Shown: positions 19,071 to 28,374 of the stretch, in pieces
Position numbering within the stretch: position 1 is the stretch's first letter
Layout: each line of letters starts with the position of its first letter
Assembly: GCA_021325525.1 (NCBI GenBank)
Contig: JAJPHB010000067.1
Location: forward strand, 16,005 to 80,004
Direction of reading: 5' to 3'
Length of the DNA stretch: 64,000 nucleotides
Source: Alphaproteobacteria bacterium
GTDB taxonomy: Bacteria; Pseudomonadota; Alphaproteobacteria; ATCC43930; CGMCC-115725
Notes under the pieces: generated by a model
Told to the model about the DNA's origin: nothing
The model's input: only the letters and a program-made list of their open reading frames with translations
The model's database searches: none
Made by a program: the position numbers and the translations under genes

Positions 19071-20101
19071 GCGGCCTCGCGCCCATTGGTGATGGCGACG
19101 AGCTTCGCCAGCGCCTCGGCGGCGCGGCCGCGATCGATGACCTCGGCCGCCCGCGCCATGCCCTCGGGCAAATCGCGCGCCTTCTCGGCGATGACGAGGG
19201 CGGCGGCGCTGCTGAAGAGGACGACGTCGCGGAGCGGACCCTTCGCGCCCGCCAGCAGCGCGCGCATCATCTCTGCATTCTCGGCCGCATTGCCGCCCTT
19301 CAGATCGGCGAGGGCGACGCGCTTCAGCCCGAACTCCTCGGGCGTCACCTCGAAGCTGCGCACGGTTCCGTCCTTGAGCTCGGCGACCTGCGAGGGGCCG
19401 GTCGTCGTCAGCTCGTCAAGGCCGGAGCCGTGGAAGACCCAGGCGCGCTCGCTGCCGAGCTTGCCCAGCACCTCGGCCATCGGCCGTACCCATTGCGGGG
19501 CGAAGACGCCGACGAGCTGGCGCCGCACCTCGGCGGGGTTGGAGAGCGGGCCCAAGAGGTTGAAGATGGTGCGCGTGCCGAGCTCGACGCGCGTCGGCCC
19601 GACATGGCGCATGGCGCTGTGATGGCGCGGCGCCATGAGGAAGCCGATCCGCGCCTCCCAGAGGCTGCGCGTCACGAGCGCCATATCGGCATCGATATTG
19701 ACGCCGAGCGCCGCCAGCACGTCGGCCGAGCCGCATTGCGAGGAGAGGTTGCGGTTGCCGTGCTTGGCAACGGGCACGCCGGCGCCGGCGAGGACGAGGG
19801 CGGTCGCCGTCGAGATGTTGAAGGTGCCGGAGCCGTCGCCGCCGGTGCCGCACGTGTCCATGGCGCCGGGCGGCGCCTCGATCTTCAGCGCCTTCGCCCG
19901 CAGGGCGCGGGCGGCGCCGGTGATCTCCTCGACCGTCTCGCCGCGCACGCGCAGCCCCATGAGGAAGGCGCCCATCTGCGCCGGCGTCGCATTGCCGGAC
20001 ATCATCGCGTCGAAAGCGGTCTCGGCCTCGGCCTCGCTCAGCCGCTCGCCGGCCGCGACGCGGCCGAGCAGCGCCTTGAGCTCGCCCATATCCGAGGTCA
20101 T
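19067..20101 (-). CDS. trpD: Anthranilate phosphoribosyltransferase
   Basis: A 344-residue transferase that joins anthranilate to PRPP. The PRPP loop [17 protein letters not shown] (near residue 82), the KHGNR motif and the anthranilate-site [12 protein letters not shown] segment are present. The stretch after KHGNR reads [12 protein letters not shown] where most homologues have ALSS.SGSAD; this is a small variation and not at a catalytic residue as far as I can tell. It overlaps trpG and trpC by 4 bases. Confidence 0.98.
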   Translation of the reverse strand: MTSDMGELKALLGRVAAGERLSEAEAETAFDAMMSGNATPAQMGAFLMGLRVRGETVEEITGAARALRAKALKIEAPPGAMDTCGTGGDGSGTFNISTATALVLAGAGVPVAKHGNRNLSSQCGSADVLAALGVNIDADMALVTRSLWEARIGFLMAPRHHSAMRHVGPTRVELGTRTIFNLLGPLSNPAEVRRQLVGVFAPQWVRPMAEVLGKLGSERAWVFHGSGLDELTTTGPSQVAELKDGTVRSFEVTPEEFGLKRVALADLKGGNAAENAEMMRALLAGAKGPLRDVVLFSSAAALVIAEKARDLPEGMARAAEVIDRGRAAEALAKLVAITNGREAA

Positions 20102-20682
20102 GCGGCGGCGCTCTGGCGCGTGGCGAGGCGGAGGAAGTTGCCCAAGAGCCGGTGGCCGCCCTCGGAGGCGATGCTCTCCGGATGGAACTGCACGCCATAG
20201 ACGGGCCGCTCGTGGTGCTCGACGCCCATGACGAGGCCGTCCTCGCTCTCGGCGGTGACGGCGAGCGTGTTGGGCAGGCTGCGGCGCTCGACGATGAGGG
20301 AGTGATAGCGCGTCGCCTCGAAGGGGTCGGGGAGGCCGGCGAAGAGGCCGGTCCCGGCATGGCGGATGCGGCTCACCTTGCCGTGCATCGGCACCGGGGC
20401 GCGGATGACGCGCCCGCCGAAGACCTGCCCGATAGCCTGGTGGCCGAGGCAGACGCCGAGGATCGGCACCGCTCCCGCGCGCGCCACGAGGTCGAGGCAG
20501 ATGCCGGCGCGGTCGGGATCGCTCGGTCCCGGCGAGATGACGATGCCCTGCGGGCGCAGGGCGAGCGCCTCCTCGACGCTGATGACGTCATTGCGCTTCA
20601 CCATCACCTCGGCCCCGAGCTCGCCGAGATAGTGCCAGAGGTTGTAGGTGAAGCTGTCGTAATTATCGATGAGCAGAAACAT
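20098..20682 (-). CDS. trpG: Anthranilate synthase glutamine amidotransferase subunit
   Basis: A 194-residue class I glutamine amidotransferase that supplies ammonia to TrpE. The catalytic triad is Cys78 in GVCLGHQ and the His/Glu of VQFHPES; the N-terminal [13 protein letters not shown] is diagnostic. It is a separate gene here. It may also serve aminodeoxychorismate synthase if no pabA exists elsewhere. It lies 223 bases downstream of trpE, across a palindromic repeat, and overlaps trpD by 4 bases. Confidence 0.97.
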   Translation of the reverse strand: MFLLIDNYDSFTYNLWHYLGELGAEVMVKRNDVISVEEALALRPQGIVISPGPSDPDRAGICLDLVARAGAVPILGVCLGHQAIGQVFGGRVIRAPVPMHGKVSRIRHAGTGLFAGLPDPFEATRYHSLIVERRSLPNTLAVTAESEDGLVMGVEHHERPVYGVQFHPESIASEGGHRLLGNFLRLATRQSAAA

Positions 20683-20813
20683 GTGGAAGGCTTACCTGGT
20701 AGAGGCGGGCGGGCAGCCGCACCCGCCCTCTTATATCAGGTCGCAGGCGGAAGCGGAAAGCAGGGCCGCCCCCGGCTCAGGAGAGCGACAGCCTGCGTTT
20801 CTCCGCGTCGCCC

Positions 20814-20891
20814 TGACGAGCGGAGCGAAGCCATCCAGTTTCGGCGCTCGAACTCCTGGATCGCCACGTCGCTTTCGCTCCTCGCGATGAC
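20814..20891. repeat. Palindromic intergenic repeat between trpE and trpG
   Basis: The left arm (20814-20838, TGACGAGCGGAGCGAAG then CCATCCAG) and the right arm (20855-20891, CTGGATCGCC ... CTCGCGATGAC) are imperfect reverse complements. The end blocks match the GTCAT.GCGAG ... ATCCAG repeats common between genes of Bradyrhizobium-like alphaproteobacteria. It would form a long hairpin in the trp mRNA. A one-arm relative lies at 8032-8059. Confidence 0.6.
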
Positions 20892-20905
20892 AGAACCCGG
20901 TAGGA

Positions 20906-22411
20906 TTACCGTCCGGCGGCGAAGCGGACGGCTTCCTCGGCGGCGCGGAAGAGGGCGCGGGATTTGTCGAGGATCTCCTGGTACTCGGTCGCGGGATCGC
21001 TGTCGGCGACGATGCCGACCCCGGCCTGCACGATCATCTGCCGGTCCTTGACGATAGCGGTGCGCAGCACGATGCAGGTGTCCATGCTGCCGTCGCCGGC
21101 GAAATAGCCGGCGGCGCCGCCATAGAGGTTGCGCCGCTCGGGCTCGAGCTCGTCGATGATCTCCATGGCGCGCACCTTGGGCGCGCCGGAGAGCGTCCCG
21201 GCGGGAAAACCGGCGGCGAGCGCGTCCATCGCCTCGTAGCGCGGGTCGAGCTTGCCCTCGACATGCGAGCAGATATGCATGACGTGGCTGTAGCGTTCGA
21301 TCACCATCTTCTCGGTGACGCGCACCGTGCCGATCTTGGCGACGCGGCCGACGTCGTTGCGCGCGAGGTCGAGCAGCATGAGATGCTCGGCGCGCTCCTT
21401 GGGGTCGGCGAGCAGCTCCTCGGCGAGGCGGCGATCCTCCTCTGCTGTGGTGCCGCGCCGCCGCGTGCCGGCGAGGGGCCGGATGGTGACGGTGCCGTCG
21501 CGCAGGCGGACGAGGATTTCCGGACTCGACCCCACCACGGAAAACTCGCCGAAATCGAGGAAGAAGAGGAAAGGCGAGGGGTTGAGGCGGCGCAGCGCGC
21601 GATAGAGCGCGAAGGGCGGCAGGCGAAAGGGCAGGGTGAAGCGCATCGAAGGCACGACCTGGAAGATCTCGCCGGCGCGGATGTACTCCTTCGCCGTCTC
21701 CACCATGGCGAAGCACTGCTCGCGCGTCATGTTGGGGCGCGGCGCCGGCAGCTCGCGCACCGCCTCGGCGCTCTCGCGGCGATGCGGCAGGTTGCGCTCG
21801 AAATCGCTCAGAATGTCGGCGAGGCGGTCGCGCGCGAGGTCGTAGGCGGCGCGGGCGTCGATGCGCGGGTCGGGCCAAACCGGCGTCACGACGCTGACGC
21901 GGTCGGCGATATTGTCGAAGATGCAGACGACCGTCGGGCGGAGGAAGACACCGTCGGGAATGCCGAGCGTGTCGGGCTTGCTGTCGGGCAGGCGCTCGAT
22001 AAGCCCGACCATGCTGTAGCCCATGTAGCCGAAGAGGCCCGCGGCCATCGGCGGCAGCTCGGGCGGCGTCTCGACCCGGCACTCGGCGATGAGGCGGCGG
22101 AGCGAATCCAGCGGCGGCTCCTCGACCGGGGCGAAGGCCCCGGCGTCGCTGCGGGCGTTGCGGTTGATCTCGGCGCGGTTGCGGCGGCAGCGCCAGATGA
22201 TGTCGGGCTTGAGCCCGATGAAGGAATAACGGCCGCGGATGGCGCCGCCCTCGACCGATTCGAAGAGGAAGCTGTTCGGCCGGCCGTCGGCCAGCTTCAG
22301 CATCGCCGAGACGGGCGTCTCCAGATCGGCGACGAGGCTCGTCCAGACGAGGACGGGCCGGCCCGCGGCATAGGCGCGCGCGAAACCGGCGAAATCGGGA
22401 ATGGCCTGCAT
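20906..22411 (-). CDS. trpE: Anthranilate synthase component I
   Basis: A 501-residue chorismate-binding enzyme making anthranilate with TrpG. The N-terminal part carries a feedback-type LLES-like segment (SFLFESVEGG) and the C-terminal chorismate domain has RPLAGTRRRG, LMLLDLARNDVGRV, GTLSGAPKVRAMEII and YGGAAGYFAGDG. It starts 12 bases after ppiD stops, which leaves no room for a leader-peptide attenuator, so trp control must act elsewhere. Confidence 0.97.
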   Translation of the reverse strand: MQAIPDFAGFARAYAAGRPVLVWTSLVADLETPVSAMLKLADGRPNSFLFESVEGGAIRGRYSFIGLKPDIIWRCRRNRAEINRNARSDAGAFAPVEEPPLDSLRRLIAECRVETPPELPPMAAGLFGYMGYSMVGLIERLPDSKPDTLGIPDGVFLRPTVVCIFDNIADRVSVVTPVWPDPRIDARAAYDLARDRLADILSDFERNLPHRRESAEAVRELPAPRPNMTREQCFAMVETAKEYIRAGEIFQVVPSMRFTLPFRLPPFALYRALRRLNPSPFLFFLDFGEFSVVGSSPEILVRLRDGTVTIRPLAGTRRRGTTAEEDRRLAEELLADPKERAEHLMLLDLARNDVGRVAKIGTVRVTEKMVIERYSHVMHICSHVEGKLDPRYEAMDALAAGFPAGTLSGAPKVRAMEIIDELEPERRNLYGGAAGYFAGDGSMDTCIVLRTAIVKDRQMIVQAGVGIVADSDPATEYQEILDKSRALFRAAEEAVRFAAGR

Positions 22412-22423
22412 CGGATCAGCGCG

Positions 22424-24301
22424 TCATAACAGGCGGTCGATGTCCTTGCGGTTGATCTCGACGGGGTAGCGGGCGCGCAGAGCCTTGTCGAACTCGGCGA
22501 GGAGGTCGCTTTCCATGCCCTGGGCGAGGCGCTCGGACAGCTGGTCGACGCCGGCCTTGTCGGCCTTCGGATCGGGCTCCTCGATGCTCTTCACCTGCGC
22601 CACGTACCAGCCATCGGCACCTTCCGAGACGCCCGCTTCGCCCTGCTTCAGAGCGAAGATGCGGGCGACGAGCGTCGCCGGCAGCGCCTTCTCGCCGCTG
22701 CCGGTGCGCAGCAGGGGCGGCGAGGTCGTCACCTCGAGCTTCTTCCCGCCGGCGATCTCGGCGAGGCTCTTGCCGGGCCCGACCGCGGCGCCGATCGCCT
22801 TCGCTTCGGCCTCCGCCGCGGCGTTGCGCTTGTCGGCGAGCCACATCTCCTTGACCTTGTCCTTGACCTCGGCGAGCGGCTTCTCGGCGGAGGGCGTCAC
22901 GCTGTCGACGCGGAGAAGGAAGTAGCCGTTGTCCTTCGTCTCGGTGAGGCGCGAGGTCTGCCCCTGGTCGGTGTTGAAGGCGGTGTGCAGGATCTCGGCA
23001 TCCGAGACCGCCGCGTGCTCGCCCTTAGGATCGCGCCCGTCGAGATCGACGGCCGGCACCTTGGTCGTCTTCATTTTGAACTTCTCTGCCACCTGCTCGA
23101 TGGTGGCGCCGCCGGCGAGGGCGTCCTCGATCTCGTTATGCTCCTTGAAGACCTCGTCGGCCGCCATGTCGCGCGCCACCTCGGTCTTGAGCTGGTCCTT
23201 CACCTCATCGAAGCTCTTGGTGCCGCCCTGCTGGATGCCGGTGACGCGCAGGATGTGCCAGCCGAGCGCGTCCTGCACCGGCTTGCTCGTGCCGTCCTTG
23301 GCAAGGGCGAAGGCGACGTCGGCCAAGGCCTGCGGCATGTCCTTGCGCTCGACCCAGCCGAATTTGATGGCGTCGGCGTCCTGCCCCGCCACCTCCTTGG
23401 CGACGGCGGCGAAATCCTTGCCGGCGGCGAGCTGGGCCTCGGCCTCCTTCGCCTTGGCCTCGTCGGGGAGCAGCATCTGCTCGATCTCGCGCCGCTCCGG
23501 CGTTTGGAACTCGTCCTGCCGCGAATCATACTCCTTGCGGAGCTTCTCCTCGGGGACGTCCATGCTGGCGGCAAGATCCTCGGGCCGCAGCTCCGCCACA
23601 GTGAAACCACGGTATTCAGGGGCGCGGAAGGCCTCCTGGTGCTTGTCGTAGAAGGCCTGGAGGTCGGCTTCGCTCGGCTCGGGAATGCCGGTCATCGCCG
23701 CGTTGGCGATGAAGACGGTGTCGGCGACGCGCTTCTCGTTCTGCCGGCGGAAGAGCGGGTCGACGAGCTCCGGCGGCGCCACGGCCCCGCCGGCGACGGC
23801 GCCGGTCAGCACGCTGCGCTCGATGTCCTGGCGGACCGAGTTGAAGTAGCTCGCCTCGCTGAGCTGGTTGTTGGCGAGGATCAGCTTGAAGAGGTTGGGG
23901 TCGAAGGCGCCGCTGCTGTTGTGGAAGTTGGGGTTGGCGAAGATCGCGTTGTAGACGACCTGGTCGGCGACGCCGATGCCGAGGCGCTGCTCCTCGAGCG
24001 AGAGCAGGTCGCTCGCGACCATGCGGTTGAGGACGCCGTCAACGATGCCGAGCTGCTTTGCCTGATCGGCGTTGAAATTGCTGCCGAAGAGGCGCCGCAT
24101 ATTCTCCATTTCGCGGTTGACGGCGACCTGCAGCGCGTCGGCCTTGATCTTGATGCCGCCGACATCGGCGACGGTCGTCTCGGCCGGGGTGCGCTGGCGG
24201 AAGACATCGGCGATGCCCCAAATGCCGAAGCTGATGATGAGCACCGCGAAGAGAATCTTGACGATGAGGGAGCCGGCCCTAGACCGGATGGCTTGCAGCA
24301 T
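22424..24301 (-). CDS. ppiD: PpiD-like periplasmic peptidyl-prolyl isomerase / chaperone
   Basis: A 625-residue membrane-anchored foldase. One N-terminal membrane segment (about 12-32, VKILFAVLIISFGIWGI) follows a short cytoplasmic tail; then a SurA_N-like helical domain, and a parvulin rotamase domain at about 265-370 (REIEQMLLP, FGWVERKDMPQALADVAFAL, GWHILRV). A second, degenerate parvulin-like part follows. It helps outer-membrane and periplasmic proteins fold at the Sec exit. It is first in the ppiD-trpE operon, a common alphaproteobacterial order in which tpiA is normally its divergent neighbour; here a 6 kb island separates them. Confidence 0.9.
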   Translation of the reverse strand: MLQAIRSRAGSLIVKILFAVLIISFGIWGIADVFRQRTPAETTVADVGGIKIKADALQVAVNREMENMRRLFGSNFNADQAKQLGIVDGVLNRMVASDLLSLEEQRLGIGVADQVVYNAIFANPNFHNSSGAFDPNLFKLILANNQLSEASYFNSVRQDIERSVLTGAVAGGAVAPPELVDPLFRRQNEKRVADTVFIANAAMTGIPEPSEADLQAFYDKHQEAFRAPEYRGFTVAELRPEDLAASMDVPEEKLRKEYDSRQDEFQTPERREIEQMLLPDEAKAKEAEAQLAAGKDFAAVAKEVAGQDADAIKFGWVERKDMPQALADVAFALAKDGTSKPVQDALGWHILRVTGIQQGGTKSFDEVKDQLKTEVARDMAADEVFKEHNEIEDALAGGATIEQVAEKFKMKTTKVPAVDLDGRDPKGEHAAVSDAEILHTAFNTDQGQTSRLTETKDNGYFLLRVDSVTPSAEKPLAEVKDKVKEMWLADKRNAAAEAEAKAIGAAVGPGKSLAEIAGGKKLEVTTSPPLLRTGSGEKALPATLVARIFALKQGEAGVSEGADGWYVAQVKSIEEPDPKADKAGVDQLSERLAQGMESDLLAEFDKALRARYPVEINRKDIDRLL

Positions 24302-24428
24302 GGACGCGGACCGCGGCTGATTTCGGCTGTGGAGAAGGCGCCGGGATCATAGGGACGGCGCAAGGCCGCCGCAACGGAATCGAGGTCGCAGGGCCTGGCG
24401 GTGCCGCCCGTGCCGGCGCGGCGGCGCC

Positions 24429-25679
24429 TCAGTAAGTCACCGAGACCGATGCCTCGCCCTTCGGTGTCGCCGCCGCCTCCGCGGCAGCACTGGCGAGATC
24501 GCGCAGGTAGTCCTCGCAGGCGTTCTCGTGGACGATCGTCAGCATGAGGTGGAGGCCGGGCGGGTCGCGAGTGAGGTTCGCGACCCAGCCGCGGCGCGCC
24601 AGGCTTTGCGCGACGAGGCGCGGATCGGCGCGCTCGCAGGCGAAGGAGAGCAAGGTGAGGTCGGGCTTGCCGATAACGCGAAAGCCCGGCAGGGCTTCGA
24701 TCCCGGCGATGTAGCGGTCGCGGAGGGTCATGAGGCGCCGTGCCTCGCGCCGATAGCCCTCGGCGCCGAGATAATGGAGCGTCGCCCACGCGCCGGCGAC
24801 GGCGCCGCCGGGACGCGTTCCGACAATCGTCGCCACGGCGTAGAGGCCGCTCGGCCATTCGTCGATCTCGAACATCGCGGCGGCGGCGCGCTCGGCGTCG
24901 CGAAAGAAGACCGTCGAGGCCGGCTTCGGCGTGAAGCCGTATTTGTGGAGATCGGCGGAGAGCGAGGTCACGCCGGGCAGCGCGAAATCGAATTCCGGCA
25001 CGGGATAGCCGAGCTCCCGGGCGAAGGGGGCGAGAAAGCCGCCGACGCAGGCATCGACATGGAACCAGATGCCGCGCCGCTCGGCGAGGGCGCCGAGCTC
25101 CGCGATCGGATCGATGACGCCGCGCGGAAAGCAGGGCGCGGAGCCGACGATCATGATGGTGTCGTCGTCGGTGGCAGCGGCGATCGCTTGCGGGTCGGCG
25201 CGGAAATCGGCAGCGGTATCGGTGCGGCGAACCTCCAGATCCATGAGGCGCGCCGCCTTGCTGAACGCGGGATGCGCGGTATTCGCCATGACGAGGTTGC
25301 CGCGGTGTCCGGCATCGCCGCGCCGGCGGCGCGTCCAGTCGCGGCAGGCCTTCACCGCCATGATGATGCTCTCGGTGCCGCCGGTGCTGAGATGGCCGGC
25401 CGCGCCGTCGGGAGCATGGAAAAGATCGAGGCCGATCTCGATGATTTCCTTCTCCATCTGAACGAGGCTCGGAAAGGCGCGCCTTGCGCCGAGCGCGTTT
25501 TCGGTGAAGTAGAAGCCGTAGGCTTGCCGGCCGATATCGGAAACGTCGTCGGCGCCGCCGCGGAAGATGTAGGCGGGGAGGCGGCCGCCGCGCCAATCGG
25601 TGTCCGCGGCCGAGCGGGCCTTCAGCTCGACGAGCAGCTCCGCGGCTGAACGCCCGGTCGCCGGCAGTGATTTGCGCAT
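24429..25679 (-). CDS. PLP-dependent decarboxylase/lyase (group II, sphingosine-1-phosphate lyase-like)
   Basis: A 416-residue fold-type I PLP enzyme. The cofactor motifs are STGGTESI (near residue 99), His207 and Asp209 in WFHVDACVGG, and the Schiff-base Lys246 in SADLHKYGFTPK. The HKYG.TPK form is closer to sphingosine-1-phosphate lyase and related aldehyde-lyases/decarboxylases than to GadB. There is no membrane segment. It begins 39 bases after the GntR gene on the same strand, so the two form an operon divergent from a TauABC-like importer. The substrate (an amino acid or a phosphorylated amino alcohol) is unknown. Confidence 0.85.
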   Translation of the reverse strand: MRKSLPATGRSAAELLVELKARSAADTDWRGGRLPAYIFRGGADDVSDIGRQAYGFYFTENALGARRAFPSLVQMEKEIIEIGLDLFHAPDGAAGHLSTGGTESIIMAVKACRDWTRRRRGDAGHRGNLVMANTAHPAFSKAARLMDLEVRRTDTAADFRADPQAIAAATDDDTIMIVGSAPCFPRGVIDPIAELGALAERRGIWFHVDACVGGFLAPFARELGYPVPEFDFALPGVTSLSADLHKYGFTPKPASTVFFRDAERAAAAMFEIDEWPSGLYAVATIVGTRPGGAVAGAWATLHYLGAEGYRREARRLMTLRDRYIAGIEALPGFRVIGKPDLTLLSFACERADPRLVAQSLARRGWVANLTRDPPGLHLMLTIVHENACEDYLRDLASAAAEAAATPKGEASVSVTY

Positions 25680-25718
25680 GCCTTCCTCCTTCGACGAGCG
25701 CGCCGAACCACGCGGCGC

Positions 25719-26528
25719 CTATTCGGGCAGCAGCCTCTTCAGCACGGCGCGCCCGTCCTCGAGGTCGCGCTGGACGGCGCGAACCAGCGCCTTGGGGTCA
25801 CGCCGACGGATCGCCTCCAGCATGGCCGCGTGATGGCGCCCACCCTTCCAGCCCGCGTCATAAGACACCGGAAAGAGCAGGTTCATCGACGGGCCGACCT
25901 GAAGCCACAGCGTTTCCAGAATCTGCAGCAGCGACGGCATGCCGGCCGCGCCATAGATCATGAAGTGGAAATCCTCGTTGAGGCGCAGCGCGTCCTTGGT
26001 GGCGCGCCGGCGATAGGCCTCGCCATGCGCGGTATAGAGCGCCTCCATGCGCGCGAGCTGGGCGGCCGTCATCTTGGTGCAGCCGATCTCGGCGGCGAGC
26101 CCTTCGAGATTGAGGCGGATGACGCAGAGCTCCTCATACCGGTCCCGGGTCAAGATCGGGACGATCACCGTGCGGTCCGGTCCCTGCTCGAGGACGCGCT
26201 CGGCGACGAGGCGGTTCAGCGCCTCGCGTGCCGGCGTCAGGCTGACGCCGAGCGTCGCCGCGATTTCGCGGGTCGTCAGCCTTTCGCCCGGGGAGAGGGC
26301 GCCACGGCGCAGCGCCGTGCGCAGGCTCCGATAGGCTTGGTCGCCCAAGGTCTCGGGGCGATTGACGGGCCGCAGGCGGGCTGTGAGGGCCCGCTGCGGC
26401 GGCTGCCGCTCGGCGGCCGATCCGGCCTCGATCGGCTGCGCCTCGCCTTGGATTGCCCGTCTCACTCTCGTTCGCGCCTCTGAGGCCGCCCCATCGACCC
26501 GCCGAATTGACCGGCCAAACCGTTGCAT
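25719..26528 (-). CDS. GntR-family transcriptional regulator (FCD subfamily)
   Basis: A regulator with a winged helix-turn-helix (LRTALRRGALSPGERLTTREIAATL, then VSLTPAREALNRL) at about residues 70-125 and an FCD ligand domain after it (LNEDFHFMIYGAAG, HHAAMLEAIRRRD). About 60 residues precede the DNA-binding domain; they are Arg/Ala-rich and may not be translated, so the true start could be later. The ATG at 26528 or 26540 overlaps the operator at 26528-26544, which argues for a later or leaderless start. It is divergent from the ABC importer and heads an operon with the PLP enzyme, so it probably controls both. Confidence 0.85.
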   Translation of the reverse strand: MQRFGRSIRRVDGAASEARTRVRRAIQGEAQPIEAGSAAERQPPQRALTARLRPVNRPETLGDQAYRSLRTALRRGALSPGERLTTREIAATLGVSLTPAREALNRLVAERVLEQGPDRTVIVPILTRDRYEELCVIRLNLEGLAAEIGCTKMTAAQLARMEALYTAHGEAYRRRATKDALRLNEDFHFMIYGAAGMPSLLQILETLWLQVGPSMNLLFPVSYDAGWKGGRHHAAMLEAIRRRDPKALVRAVQRDLEDGRAVLKRLLPE

Positions 26529-26551
26529 GATATAACACATATCAGTATAGC
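26523..26551 (+). promoter_or_regulatory. Promoter of the ABC importer operon
   Basis: TTGCAT (26523-26528), a 17-base spacer and TATAGC (26546-26551). The AT-rich block stands out from the GC-rich surroundings. Transcription would start near 26558, leaving a leader of about 130 bases before the ATPase ATG. The spacer is almost exactly filled by the palindrome at 26528-26544. Confidence 0.6.
26528..26544. promoter_or_regulatory. Palindromic operator in the divergent GntR/ABC intergenic region
   Basis: TGATAT-AACAC-ATATCA, a perfect 6-5-6 inverted repeat between -35 and -10 of the importer promoter and at the start of the GntR gene. The form and position suit a GntR dimer repressing both directions. 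Confidence 0.65.
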
Positions 26552-26687
26552 GAGGCCAGGAAATCTCGCTATGCCAGCCGATGGGCCGTGGCGGCGGCGC
26601 CCGGTTCCAGTTTTCGGGAGGAGCCGTGCGGCTTCAGCGCAAGGTCTTGCCGGTCGGCCTGCCGGGCAAGGGCAGCGGAGGCGGTGC

Positions 26688-27497
26688 ATGAGCGGCGTCG
26701 CGCCCGGCTCCGGCTCCGGAGACTCGGCGCAGCGCGGCGCCGCGATCACGATCGCCGGGCTGACGAAGACCTTCTGGCGCGGCGGCGAGGCGACCGAGGC
26801 GCTGGCGGCAATCGATCTCGAGGTTCCGGCGGGCGCGTTCGTCTGTCTCCTCGGGCCCTCCGGCTGCGGCAAATCGACTCTGCTTCACATCATCGCCGGC
26901 TTCCTCAAGGCGGATCGCGGCGAGGTTCTGGTCGATGGGCGGCGGGTGACCGGCCCCGGCGCCGAGCGCTGCATGCTCTTCCAGTCGCCGACCCTCTTCC
27001 CCTGGCTCACCACGCGCGACAACGTCCTCTTCGGGCCGCGCGCGCAGGGCAAGCCGCGGGCCGCGGCCGAGCGCGAGGCCGATCAGCTTTTGGAGCTGGT
27101 CGGGCTCGGCGCCTTCCGCCGCCATTACCCGCACCAGCTCTCGGGCGGGATGCGCCATCGCGCAGCGCTCGCCCGCGCGCTCATCAATCGACCGCGCATT
27201 CTCTTAATGGACGAACCTTTCGCCGCTCTCGACGCCATTACCCGCGCCTCGATGCAGGAGTTTCTGCTGGAGCTCTGGGAGCGGCAGCGGACGACGATCA
27301 TCTTCGTCACGCATGACGTCGAGGAGGCGAGCCTGCTCGGCGACCGTGTTTGCGTCATGTCGCCGCGGCCGGGCCGCATTCTCTCCGCGACCGAGGTGCG
27401 CCTGCCGCGGCCGCGCGGCGAAGCGACGCGCGACGCGCCCGACTTTGTCGTTCTCCGCCGGCAGATGCGCGCCGAGCTGGCGAGGGCCTGCCAGTGA
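26688..27497 (+). CDS. ABC importer ATPase (NitT/TauT/SsuB family)
   Basis: A 269-residue nucleotide-binding subunit. Walker A is GPSGCGKS at 56-63, the signature LSGGM at 151-155 (LSGGMRHR), Walker B ILLMDEP at 171-177, and the switch His lies in IIFVTHDVEEA. The Q-loop is FQSPTLFPW. The closest families move nitrate, taurine, aliphatic sulfonates or related anions and amines. The ATG at 26688 was chosen from the GGAGGCGG just before it; the open frame upstream runs into the promoter. Its stop overlaps the permease start by 4 bases. Confidence 0.93.
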   Translation: MSGVAPGSGSGDSAQRGAAITIAGLTKTFWRGGEATEALAAIDLEVPAGAFVCLLGPSGCGKSTLLHIIAGFLKADRGEVLVDGRRVTGPGAERCMLFQSPTLFPWLTTRDNVLFGPRAQGKPRAAAEREADQLLELVGLGAFRRHYPHQLSGGMRHRAALARALINRPRILLMDEPFAALDAITRASMQEFLLELWERQRTTIIFVTHDVEEASLLGDRVCVMSPRPGRILSATEVRLPRPRGEATRDAPDFVVLRRQMRAELARACQ

Positions 27498-28330
27498 CCG
27501 AACGGAGCATCGCGGCGCCGCCGCTCGCCGCTCCCGTCCGACGGCGCGGCGCGGCAGGCCTCAGCCGGCAGCGCATGCTCTTGTCGGCGGCCAGCATCAT
27601 CCTCGGCCTGGTGATCTGGCAGCTGACGGCGATGCTCGTCATTCGTGACACCGTGCTGCTGCCGACGCCGATCCAGACGGGCGCCACCCTCCTCCGCTAT
27701 TTGCAGATGCCGTACCCGACCGATGGCGAGACGCTGATCGGCCATGCGGCAACGAGCGCGATGCGCATTTTCGCCGGCTTCGCCATCGGCACGGTCATCG
27801 GCATCGCCACCGGTGCGCTGATGGCGGGGTTCCGGCCCTTCCGCGCCCTCGTCGATCCCTTCATCGAGATCACCCGGCCCTTGCCGCCGCTCGCCTTCGT
27901 CCCGGTGCTCGTCGTCTGGTTCGGCATCGGCGAGACGCCGAAGATCGTCCTCATCGCCATGGGCGTCGTGCCGGTCATGGCGATCTCGACCGCCGCGGCG
28001 CTCGACCGCGTTTCGGAAGACATGCTGAATGTCGCTCGCAGCCTCGGCGCCTCGGAGCTGCACACCATGCTGCATGTCCGCATCCGCGCCGCCGTCCCCC
28101 ATATCGTCACCGGCATGCGCCTTGCCATGGGGCTTTCCTGGACGAGCATCGTCGCCGTCGAGATGATCGCGGCTACGGCCGGATTGGGCTACGTCATCCT
28201 GCAGGCGGGGCTCTTTCTCAATACCAGCCTCATCTTCGCCGGAATCCTCATCATCGCCGCGCTCGGCATCGCCATCGATGCGCTGCTGCGCCTGCTCCAG
28301 CGCCGGCTCGACCCGACGATGAGCCGCTGA
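27494..28330 (+). CDS. ABC importer permease (TauC/SsuC-like)
   Basis: A 278-residue inner-membrane permease with about six membrane helices and the EAA loop near residues 180-205 (LNVARSLGASELHTMLHVRIRAAVPHI), which contacts the ATPase. PLPPLAFVPVLVVWFGIGETPKI is the conserved BPD_transp_1 stretch. The GTG start lies in the ATPase stop (GTGA), giving tight coupling. The binding-protein gene follows 44 bases later, making a complete importer. Confidence 0.93.
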   Translation: MTERSIAAPPLAAPVRRRGAAGLSRQRMLLSAASIILGLVIWQLTAMLVIRDTVLLPTPIQTGATLLRYLQMPYPTDGETLIGHAATSAMRIFAGFAIGTVIGIATGALMAGFRPFRALVDPFIEITRPLPPLAFVPVLVVWFGIGETPKIVLIAMGVVPVMAISTAAALDRVSEDMLNVARSLGASELHTMLHVRIRAAVPHIVTGMRLAMGLSWTSIVAVEMIAATAGLGYVILQAGLFLNTSLIFAGILIIAALGIAIDALLRLLQRRLDPTMSR

Positions 28331-28374
28331 GCGCGCGCCGACGACATCGAGATCATCAAGAGGGGAGGAGTACC

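Noticed and set aside
19067..20101. Unusual [10 protein letters not shown] stretch in TrpD as a possible defect
   Set aside because: The PRPP loop and anthranilate-site residues are intact, so this is ordinary sequence variation.
20683..20813. Possible small gene between trpE and trpG
   Set aside because: The interval is mostly a palindromic repeat, and short ORFs in it have neither a ribosome binding site nor recognisable sequence.
22412..22423. Possible trp attenuator before trpE
   Set aside because: Only 12 bases separate ppiD and trpE; there is no leader peptide with Trp codons or alternative hairpins.
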